From Littorina saxatilis (Eukaryota > Mollusca > Gastropoda > Littorinimorpha > Littorinidae): a stretch of 64,000 nucleotides of DNA. Both the position numbers and the translations under genes were made by a program. This document shows positions 43,753 through 64,000 of the stretch, piece by piece. Position 1 is the first letter of the stretch. The number at the start of each line of letters is the position of its first letter. Where the stretch lies: contig NC_090261.1 in NCBI RefSeq assembly GCF_037325665.1, positions 70,714,447 through 70,778,446 of the forward strand, written 5' to 3'. The notes under the pieces are model-generated. The model saw nothing but the letters and a program-made list of their open reading frames with translations. It did not search any database and was not told the DNA's origin.

Positions 43753-44171
43753 GCCAAGTCGCGGCCTCTTTGCCGGAAACATAAATCTGGAGATGCCCTA
43801 TTCCACCTCCAGTCCTGGTGTTGTGTAGGGTCCCCGTGTTTGGCCTGAAGTAGCTTCCAAATATATTAAATTGCTGCCAGTGCAGACGGTAGATAGGAAC
43901 TGCTTTGAGTGCTGTTTATGCCACTGTTTTATCTCTGACGAATACATTCAGACGTCATCGTGAAAATTACGTCACTAAGCTGTTTCCTTTTGTGACGACA
44001 TAAATCATGCAGAAAGAAGAACACGTCAAGCTGAATGAGCGACACATTTTCTGAAAAACAACTCTGAATACGATGTAAAAGATATTATTCAGGAGGGGAA
44101 TATAAGTTTGCACTTGGGTTCAGGGGAACCCTCCAACCAAGTCTGCATGTATGCTCAAGCTTTTTTCGGAC
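43753..44171. promoter_or_regulatory. Shared head-to-head promoter region of the two TSSK genes
   Basis: 419 bp separate the two start codons. Four CRE-like motifs cluster in ~60 bp: tgacg 43936, gacgtca 43951, acgtcac 43969, tgacg 43993. No clear TATA box is placed. CREB/CREM control of post-meiotic genes through CRE motifs is established in mammals; its use here is inference. Confidence 0.6.
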
Positions 44172-55000
<10,829 letters not shown>

Positions 55001-55854
55001 AGAAGGAGAAGAACCATGAGACTTGTCATGTTGTAGATACTGAGACTGTTGTTGCCAAAAGAACCATGTGACTTGTTGTCATGGTATAGAGAAGAAAAAT
55101 AACGATAAGACTGTTGTTGTCATGGTCTAGAGGAGAAGAAGAACTATCAGTCTATTGTTGCCATGGTCTAGGGAAGAAGAAGAACCACGAGACTCTTGTT
55201 GCCATGATCTAGAGAAGAATCATGTGTTGTCATATTGTAAAGGAGAAGAAGAGCGATGTTGCCATGGTCTGGAGAAGAAAAAGAAGAACGATGAGACTGT
55301 TGTTGCCATGATCTAGAGAAGAAAAAGAAGAACGATGAGACTGTTGTTGCCATGATCTAGAGAAGAACAAGGAGAACGATGAGACTGTTGTTGCAATGGT
55401 CTAAAGGGGTGGGGGGGGGGGGGAGTGTAAGAAAAGGTAAAGACTGGGAGAGAACTAGGGAGACGGGGAGATGGAGGAGAAGAAGAAGGATGATACTGTT
55501 GTTGCCATGGTCTAGATGAGAAAGAGAAGAACGATGACACTGTATGTACCATGGTCTGAACGGTGGGGGTAGGAAAAAGGGAGTGGAAGAACTTAAAGAT
55601 TGCAAGAAAGCTACGGAGACGGGGCGATGGAGGAAAAGAAGAACGATAAGGCTATTGTTGCCATGTTCTGTTGTTGCCATGTTCTGTTGTTGCCATGGTC
55701 TAAAAGTGTGGAGTAGGGGTGGGAGAAATGGGAAGAAAGGGGGTAGAAGAAGGTACAAATTTAGATTAGGAGATAGCGAGAGAAGTTGTGAGTGAGCATA
55801 GAACAAGCTAGAAATAAGATAGCAAGGGTGCAAGAGATGTCCAAACTAAGGGGG

Positions 55855-55940
55855 TTGGGGGGGGGGGGGGGGGGGGGGGAGGGGGGGAGGGGGTGTTACA
55901 GAAATGGGAAAGAAGAGGAAGGGGGGGGGGGGGAGGGAGC
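55855..55940. repeat. Poly-G tracts
   Basis: Runs of up to ~20 G. Confidence 0.95.
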
Positions 55941-56117
55941 GAGTTTTTGAGGCTAGTTGTGTAAAAGGCTTCTTGTGTCAGATATGTGTGAAAATACGAA
56001 GCTCGTTGTTAGCTAGCATACAGAAGAGGAACATGGAAGACAACTGTATGAGCGGGAGGGGTAGTGATAACACTAGCATAGATTTCTAAAGAATGATAAC
56101 AAGTGACTTAGGGCAGC

Positions 56118-56123
56118 AATAAA
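56118..56123 (+). terminator. Candidate poly(A) signal of the plus TSSK gene
   Basis: AATAAA about 1.1 kb after the stop, beyond the stop-derived repeats. Other signals may be used. Confidence 0.35.
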
Positions 56124-56275
56124 ATAAAAAAAGGTACCTGAGCTGACGTACCTCAGTATCTTCGTATACTACCCGTAATAAAAAAAAAATAAAAGTATTA
56201 CAAGATGGCTTCCGTAAGGATAGAAATTTAAAGAGGAAAAAACGCAATGCTGTTGCTGCTATTTGAGAGAAAAAG

Positions 56276-56592
56276 TGAAAGGGGTGGCATAATGAGGTCG
56301 TATTCACTACCGTTCACCATGATTATATGAAAGGGGTGGCATAATGAGGTCGTATTCACTACCGTTCACCATGATTATATGAAAGGGGTGGCATAATGAG
56401 GTCGTATTCACTACCGTTCACCATGATTATATGAAAGGGGTGGCATAATGAGGTCGTATTCACTACCGTTCACCATGATTATATGAAAGGGGTGGCATAA
56501 TGAGGTCGTATTCACTACCGTTCACCATGATTATATGAAAGGGGTGGCATAATGAGGTCGTATTCACTACCGTTCACCATGATTATATGAAA
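56276..56592. repeat. 52-bp minisatellite, 6 copies
   Basis: gaaaggggtggcataatgag every 52 bp, essentially perfect. Confidence 0.96.
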
Positions 56593-56599
56593 AGGTGTT

Positions 56600-58600
56600 G
56601 TGCAAAATCAGAGAAAGACAGCCACACATTAAATCCATTCAAACCAAAATCACGAATTCTGATGCCAAGGTGCTAAAACATTAAGATTCAAGGGCGTGCT
56701 TGGTGAATTTGTCTTTGAAGTCAAAAAGTTTGTGAAGGTCACTCGTCATCATAATGCACTAGAAATCAAGATCAAGGTTTTGAAATGATTTTTTTTTCTA
56801 TCCCACAGTATACACTACAATAGAATGACAGAACGTGCTTTCAATAAAATATCGGCAATCATTTTTGATTATTTGTATCCTGATGAAAGAACCTTACCTT
56901 CTTGGACATTTTACCGCCCATCGTTTACTGCTCAGTCTCAACTACATTGTTATCATTTGAAACAAAACACTCATCTTTCATTGCCAGAAAAATCATTTGT
57001 GTCTGTCAGTCTAAAGTAGTTTAGAATGATGTGGCGCGTGAGAAATTTCAAATCATTTTTGCTTAACTAAACCAAACGAGAAAGATATAACAAATATTCA
57101 CTGACAACATAACTTACGAAAAGCACACTGCTTTCGAATGCGCGTTAAAATGACAGAAAACTAGAAATACTGTCCATCATTTTTCGCCTTTGAATTTTTG
57201 TAATCAAGTCTGTGATATGCGCTGTAACAGTACAGGAAGTCTGTGATTTAGTTAAAAGTATCAATTTTTCCATGTATATATTCCATTGCTTACTGCCTCG
57301 CCTTTCTGAATCCGTTTTTATGCAATACAACAATTACGTGCAATGTAATCACACAGACTGACTGTGGTCCTTTGCAATAAACTTGAATAATCATCACGGA
57401 TGTTGTATTAATGTGTACAATTATTGACAGTGAATGACAGCGTGCTATCTCAACAACAATTTTGAGTTTGTTTTTTGTTTTGAATCGTGTGGATACTTTG
57501 TGCTGCATAGGTGTGGATTCTTTGGGCTGTATAGGTGTGGATATTTTGGGCTGTATAGGTGTGGATATTTTGGGCTGTATATTAATTAGGACCGCCCTGA
57601 TATGGCCCTTCGTGGTCGGCTGGGCGTTAAGCAAACAAACAAACAAAAAATATTAATTAGGCTATGAATCTATTTTTCCACAAAAAATGATATAACTCAA
57701 TTCTCTCTGTTTCTCTCTCGAAACTAGCAAGGAAATCATTGAATGAACCCCTCTCACTTTTAACCCTCAACCAGAAAAATCCCCAAACAAAGCATCCACA
57801 CGCGAGAAAACCGGACCATACAAACGGTCACGTACTCTCATTAATACAATCATCCTGTCATTGAATTAACACATCAGCAGCCCAGAGAGCAAACGAGCCC
57901 CTGAGAGAGAATGAAAAACAGAAGAGAGAGACGGGTATTGGTGGTGGCGGAGGGAGGAGGAAGGGGGAATTTCGGAAAGCAAAGAGGAGTAGGGAAGGGG
58001 GAGAGAATTCTGGTATACTGTGTTTTCAAAGCTGCGAACAGGGTTTTTTCTTCTTCTTTTTTTTGGAAGAGAAACAAAAGACTTTAAGACATTTCATGCT
58101 ATTGTAATGTTTGATGTTTCAGGGGTCAAGGGGTAACTTTTCTGTACCCCTGGAATATCTGCGTATTTCTTCTTTTGGCTTGCCACACGATGAACCTACC
58201 ATTCTCTGACCCAATAAATACTTATAATCAACACAGGCAGAATTAAGTTTTCACAAGGAGTTAGAACTACTCTTTCTCGTTGACTTTTCCTCTCACGGGA
58301 ATAATAATAAGACAAAGAGAGGGAGAGAAAGTTGGGAAATTTATTAATATGAATTGTGAGTTGATATGATAATTTGCGCCGAGAGTTTGCAATTCTGTTT
58401 CAGGAACTATCTATACTTAATACTTTTCCTGTATCTCAATGTTTAATGTCGTTCTGTGTCATGTTTAGTTGTGTTATCATATACACACCACAAAAAGTCC
58501 TCTGTTGAGATAATAAAGACTTCCATGTCTATGTATAAAGTCAGCGCCTACTTTTATCTTAAAATCAGAATGTCACTGTCCACTGCTAGAGAAACGCACG
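56600..58600. other. No gene recognised
   Basis: Holds an 18-bp tandem repeat (ggctgtataggtgtggat, 57520-57580) and a 3' SINE fragment at 57590-57650 (accgccctgatatggccctt to caaacaaac). Confidence 0.55.
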
Positions 58601-58689
58601 ACAGCGAGGAAAGTTTGATTTTGTCAACCCACCCCCCCCCCCCCCCCTATCCCCCCCCCCTCCCCTTTCCTCACAGGACCAGCGCTTCA

Positions 58690-58915
58690 TTTCCTCCCAA
58701 TGCCAGAGTTAAACGTCCCCCCATTCCGGAACCAGTCCGCCGCTGTCTTTTTCTCCGTGAGGCGTGTTCACCGAAGCGTGAAGACGTTCTTGATTGGAAC
58801 GGAGGGACGCGGGTGGCCGGGAGGTTATGAGATCGATATCCCTTTGTCCTGTCGCGGGAGAGTGAAAAAAGTTAAAGGCGCTGTTGAACTGAGAAGTTTT
58901 GGGAGGTGGTAATAA
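58690..58915. other. Candidate conserved non-coding block A
   Basis: Repeat-free, balanced composition, no convincing exon. Contains ggttatgagatcgatatccc. Judged from texture only. Confidence 0.35.
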
Positions 58916-59659
58916 TAATAACGATCGGGATGGGAGGGGGGGGGGGGTGTTTGAGTAGTGTAGGAGTTAAGAGGGCGTTGTCTATTATCTATAATTGTCC
59001 GCATTATCACGTTTGAGTTTGTGCCCCGGAAGAGTTTCTTGTCACATTGATAATATCCTGATTACAATTTTGTTTAAATGGGACATGATATTCGACATAG
59101 CTGGGGTTAAAAGGATAAGCAAATTGTATAACCTCGAGAAAGACAGAAAGGTTTGAGGGAAAGTCTTCAGGTAGGCAACACCAACATTATTTCGGCTATA
59201 TTTTTGCATACACACTGCTGTTTTAAATTCACATTGCACCGTGGGTAACCGATTTCGGTCACTTCTTACGCCTTTTCTTTGGGTCCTTGCTTGAAAACTG
59301 ATTTTATGACCAATGAAACAGATATCCGTGCCACGGCAGATTAATATGTTGTTTCATTTCTGGAAAGCACAGCTTCAGTCGACGTTAGTGACAGGGGACA
59401 TAACTCATTCGAGAAACTAAGCCTTTGTTGTTTCTGATGTCACTATCATTATCGCAAAAAAACAAAAAACGCTTGAAACTTTCACACCCCAAAAGATCAA
59501 ATATCGCTCATTAAATTTTCATTCCACACCTTACGCAACATCAGATAACACCCAGCTCCTCATTTCCTCACGTCCCGGCCTTGTCTCCCTCCCTCTTTCT
59601 CCGGTGTGTCCCAGATTGAAATCGGCACTCTCCCTGCCCCGACCCTACCACCACCCCCC

Positions 59660-59880
59660 CCCCCCCCTTTCCCTCCACAACAAAAAGTCCACTCTAATTG
59701 AACAAATATAATCGATTTCATAATTGTACGTTCTGTTTTCCATCTCGTTGTCGGCATCTTGCCTTTCCCGCGGCAAATAAAGCACAGGAGTCTCCAGGGA
59801 CAGAGGGGGAGAGCTTGTGTTACACCGGATACCACTGTCCTCGCCGCGCTGCACGTGCGAGATTTTGTGCTGTGCAAGGC
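59660..59880. other. Candidate conserved non-coding block B
   Basis: Repeat-free; homeodomain-like TAATTG and aatcgatttcataattg, then cggcaaataaagcacagg. Confidence 0.38.
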
Positions 59881-60179
59881 CCGGAGGCGAGTAGCGTTGG
59901 TATTTTTTTTTTTTTTATCGCGCGACAGACGATCGTCTGTGTCTGCCTGCGTCCTCAAAGAAGATGACAGGCGTCTGTGGGTTTGTGGCTGAAAGGTTAT
60001 GCTGCGGGACAATGCAATCGTGGTTTGGGGTGGACTGGTCTGGATTGAAGCAGAATGGATTTAGTGTCAGCCGCCGAAGGATTGACAAAGACTTTCTATG
60101 GCTTATTTAAAGGAGCGATACTATATCATGGGTTTTATAAATTTTCTTCTCTTCTTCTTTTATAATTATTAATTAATGA

Positions 60180-60255
60180 CCTATATGTGCTGATGACCAA
60201 TTTAATTTCCTTTGTTGGATCAATAAAATGTTATGAGTTATGAGTTATGAGTCAA
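60180..60255 (+). mobile_element. LINE-type 3' end with (TTATGAG)n tail
   Basis: ggatcaataaaatgttatga then heptamer repeats. Confidence 0.45.
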
Positions 60256-60789
60256 GTTTTGGGTTTTATCGTCCCTCCCCCCAAAATACGTATGTGGACC
60301 CCAAGAAACTTATGAAAAACATGGTGATACATGACACTTATTTAACGAAGTTTTAATTGTAACTTTTAACCATTTATCTCACCCACCCCCGTCATCCTCC
60401 CGTTTACCAGCATGCCCCGGCCCCTCACCCTTTTTTTTTTATTTTTTTTTTTATTTTTTAATATCGTATAAAATGTCATGTCCAATATAGGCATTTTAAG
60501 CCCTGACGGACAACAAACCCGTTAATTTTCGTTCGTTCAAGTTTTGGGATATAGCTGAATATGGCAGTTTTACGTACGTACCATTGAAAGAAGCGTGGGT
60601 TTTGTAAATATTATAACAGGCCTTTTTGATTATATTTGATTTTAGTGAAGCTCGTGTTTCACGAGTTCAGAGCTAGACAGAGTCGTTACTGTATTTCAGA
60701 GTATGTCTCCCCGTAACTGACACTTTCCACGCATACATGCTAGCACTGCAATCTTGTTTATCATCTAAACATTGTGTAACAAGCCACTA

Positions 60790-60925
60790 GCAAGGGGTGT
60801 GTCGGAAAGACGTGGACAGGGAGCATGTGTGGAAAGCTTGCCTCACTAAAAGCAAGAGTTATCACTCTTTCATAACCCATATAAACCAGGCAGAGTTATT
60901 GCCGGAGTTCCCCTATTCGAACACA
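60790..60925. mobile_element. Solo arm of foldback family
   Basis: cctcactaaaagcaagagtt and gcagagttattgccggagtt match 29340-29402 and 2805-2870. Confidence 0.65.
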
Positions 60926-61949
60926 ATTGAGTTTTGACAGAAATGGCCTGAAACACCTCGTACTCGGATATAATAACGGAATCTGGACAAAGAATAGGGT
61001 AAAGGGGGGTAATTTGGACACCCTAAGAACTAGACGCTGTGGCTGGCCCATAGAAGTCGGTAAGCAAAGACGGTGGGGTTATATCTCAAGATTGGGGTTA
61101 GACCTACACATATGCAAGTGAAATAAAGGATCCTTATGTGTTTTGTCAACACACGGACTTGTTTCTTAAAATTTGAGAAAAGTTCAAATTTGTCGACTAG
61201 TCGGGTAAATTGAACAGGGCAAAGTTCAAATTAGCTGAACTCATTTGCATAAGTATTTAACCCAAGCCGACTATCTTTCATTGCTGCCAGAGCTTTCTTC
61301 GTGTCTTATTAGGGTCATTTATCATGACTGAAAGACCATAGAGTAAAGATATTGCAGTTTTCTAACATCAATACTAAAAAATGTAGACATTCAGCGACCT
61401 TTAGCTAAAATGTTCTAACAGTTCTCACCTCCCACCGTTGTTAGTCGTTGCGCTATTTTTTTCTTATGCAAACGTCATTGACAATCGCCAGTAACGTAAA
61501 AATACAGTGACATAAACAAAATTTACACGAACTATTAAAATATTCACCTTGTTCAATTTACCCCCCCACCCCCCCCCCTGTTCAATGTAACCCCCCCCCC
61601 CCCATAACCTACTTTTAACGCAAGGCAACGTCCCTACAGTTATTAAATTTTAAATTCCTGTCTGTTGATACGTCGTTGGCCTCGTGACTTTCTAAATGTG
61701 CAATACATTAGCACTGAAGTTACAACAAAACTGAAAAAACAACTTATTTGACATGAAAACGTGTCGTCAATTTTTTGTTTTAAACATATTTCATTTTATT
61801 GAGTTGATAACAAAGCTAAACATACGTTCTACAGGACAACCCGCTGGTCTCCCAAGGACCAATGCAAAAGGCGGCAATGAGACGCAAAACTAATCAAACC
61901 GTATCCTCCTCACTCTCTTGTCCTTTTGTCTCTCCTCATCCCCGCGCTC

Positions 61950-62370
61950 AAAACGCCTCCCCGGGGAGCGGCCCCACAGGCAATGATTAATGGTTACGTG
62001 CGCCCAGTGCATTATTGTGCATTACCGAAATTAGGCGTCCCGAGCTGGCCCTGCCAGGCGGGAAAAAAGCCTGTAAAGTTATTAGAAGCGCTGGCTCAAA
62101 CAAACAGTTAATTTCGAGGCTCCTCGCAGGGGGTCGGGCCTCTCGTCTTGGCACTCGGAGATCGCGGAGATCGCGAGGAGATCGCCGAGATCGCGCTCCC
62201 TCGAGACCCGTCTCCCGCGACTGCTGGAAGCGGCAGGAGTTCAGCCTTAATGCGATTTGTCATCCTGGTCCGCGGCACCAAAAACCTCTCGGGCGATTTG
62301 ATTTAGTGTTGTCATTAATTGAGATGAGAAATTTTGCCTTGGCCCGGATGAATTAGCTTTGAGGATCGGA
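61950..62370. other. Candidate conserved non-coding block C
   Basis: About 420 bp without repeats or a long frame, dense in TAAT/ATTA-type motifs (aatgattaatgg, tcattaattgagatgag, acagttaatttcg) between GC-rich segments; reads like a developmental enhancer. Confidence 0.42.
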
Positions 62371-62719
62371 TTTCGTTATCAGTGCTGTTTGCGGTGATGG
62401 TTGAGATTGTCTTGCTTCTTCTTCGTGAAACTTTTTTTTGCAACTTCAACTTCGGGTTTACAATTAAAAAAAATTAATGTAGTGTGGTAGGTTTAATGTT
62501 CTTAGCTTGTCAACGTGGCTTATATAATAGGCCAAGGACAAGCACCAAAAGGATGAAAAGGGTTCTGCAATGAAGAAAAGCACATGTTGATCGTATAGTT
62601 TCTAATCCGTAACCTTGAGGCAGAATTGAAACTTGTCGTAATCGAACAAAGCGCATCAGCAGGGAAGGGATTGCGAGATGTCTTGACATGAACATGAAAT
62701 ATTGTTCTGACAGTTAAAT

Positions 62720-62915
62720 GGCGCCTAATTGTCTTTGATGAGTCGAGTCCCGAAGGAACCTCTGTCCCTTCTTTCTGGAACCGGACCCGATTCCAGAGAA
62801 CGCCGCCCTGATAACCATCTTCTGCCTGACTGACTTCCTGGGCCCGGAATTCATCCCGATTGAACGATAACAATCAGTTGCCAACTGTAATCCAGATAAG
62901 GGAAAAGATGGTAAA
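62720..62915. other. Candidate conserved non-coding block D
   Basis: Repeat-free; Sox-like aacgataacaatcag and GATA-like ccagataaggg near 62865-62905, preceded by ggaaccggacccgattccag. Confidence 0.4.
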
Positions 62916-63372
62916 AGTGAATTAATTCAGCCCCCAGCTAGAAGCTTGGACACTGATGACAAAGGACATTAGTTTCTTGGAAGTATTAGACAACTTGCCA
63001 ACAAAATCAAATTGTTCTGTTTTGCATTTCTTTTGTATTTGTTTGGTCTCTTTGGCGTGCTTTGCATTTTGTTCAGTGAGAGGAATTTTGAATATAATCC
63101 GAATTTGTTGAATATGATAATTACATAAAAACGAAAACGTGCGTGTGAACAAATACTGGAAAAGTTGCCAGCAGTTTTCTTGAAAATTAGAATATACTTA
63201 CATTAGATTTAGAGAATATTTATGGGGAATCTGCTTCCAACCCATTTGTATCCCAAATACATTGACTCCCCGGCCCCAGCCAACTCTGTGCCTCTCATAA
63301 TGTGTTTCGACACCATTCCATTGGAATCAAACATAAAACAAAATTCATACCTTTCAGACATACTCCTAACCC

Positions 63373-63375
<3 letters not shown>

Positions 63376-63458
<83 letters not shown>

Positions 63459-63525
63459 TAATAATAATAACTGGACATTTTTAAGTGCCTAACCTATGGC
63501 TCTAGGCCCTTTACAAAAGAACATA
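63376..63525. repeat. (AAT)n and linked interspersed repeat
   Basis: ~95 bp AAT followed by gtgcctaacctatggctcta. The rest of the window to 64000 shows nothing recognisable. Confidence 0.9.
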
Positions 63526-64000
63526 TATGACTAAGTGCCAAAAGGTGCTCACAGAACAGAAGACGACTTTGTTTTACAATAAAAATGTTTCTAAAAACGT
63601 GTGTCTGCTGAAAATTGGTGTGTGTGTGGATGAATGTGCGAAGAGATAGTGGACATAATTTCGTGTGTCTGACTTGAACGGTTTTGAAGTTATCTTTGTT
63701 TAAAGTCAAAAATAACGCCAAAACCGGCCATCTGAAAAAGGACATCGTGATACCTCGTGTTTTGAATATGCCACAGAAAAATAACAAGAAGCACAAATGA
63801 ATTGCATTTAGTTTGATTGAATGCCTGAAACATCGCTTTACAGACGAGACCAAACGTCAAATCTAAATCTCGAGAGAATTTTTTTTTTTCGATAACCGAA
63901 TTTTAAGGTGTCGCACGCAAGATGATTCGTCATCACGGCATACATTTTTCAATCGCAGATATTTACTAAATTTCTTTTTCAAAAACTCTGGAATTGATGT

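Noticed and set aside
58456-58912. Frames across 58.5-58.9 kb as exons
   Set aside because: The frame passes through a poly-C run and shows no recognisable domain or consistent splice borders.
62015-62356. 113-codon frame in the 62 kb block
   Set aside because: Arg-rich translation with no domain or splice support; the nucleotide texture fits regulatory DNA better.

Overview
The window is eukaryotic nuclear DNA: short coding exons with GT-AG introns, very dense microsatellites and minisatellites, and interspersed elements (tRNA-derived SINEs, foldback elements, and a ~0.9 kb family with terminal stem-loops) of a style I associate with molluscs. I infer a gastropod-like mollusc, with moderate confidence. 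I see no prokaryotic operon, CRISPR array, rRNA, intact viral gene or autonomous transposase.

Three host genes can be assembled. (1) + strand, 790-25387: eleven exons whose phases join exactly, giving the C-terminal 372 residues of a WD-repeat protein resembling the ciliary WDR49/CFAP337-WDR64 group; its 5' part lies before the window. (2) - strand, 43752-34212: six exons giving a complete 371-residue protein kinase of the testis-specific serine kinase (TSSK) family. (3) + strand, 44172-55000: five exons giving a complete 341-residue second TSSK-family kinase. The kinases are head to head, with 419 bp between their start codons and four CRE-like motifs there, so a shared germ-cell promoter is plausible. 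A ciliary/axonemal gene beside two sperm-type kinases suggests a sperm-biased neighbourhood.

Layout: 1-25.4 kb WD gene with introns full of arrays (75, 62, 50, 52, 46 and 37/39 bp units), SINEs and stem-loop elements; 25.4-34.2 kb convergent intergenic DNA with foldback, SINE and simple repeats; 34.2-43.8 kb minus kinase; 44.2-55.0 kb plus kinase with a 41-bp array and a 6.3 kb intron packed with five stem-loop elements; 55-56.6 kb 3' UTR repeats; 56.6-64 kb no recognisable gene, but several high-complexity blocks that look like conserved non-coding sequence.

The main unusual signal is that splice boundaries have been copied again and again. The tandem arrays at 4352-4946 and 41120-41620, and the dispersed copies at 38241-38907, each repeat the end of a real exon with its 5' splice site. 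Diverged exon-end copies sit just downstream of two other donors (1105-1181; 44454-44531, the latter in frame), an acceptor-containing exon start is copied at 42914-42980, the stop-codon region is repeated through the 3' UTR, a SINE has duplicated a 3' splice site in its target-site duplication, and the largest kinase intron is bounded by a perfect 15-bp direct repeat. Together these look like a locus caught making splice sites and introns by local duplication. All functional calls come from reading the sequence; no search was run.
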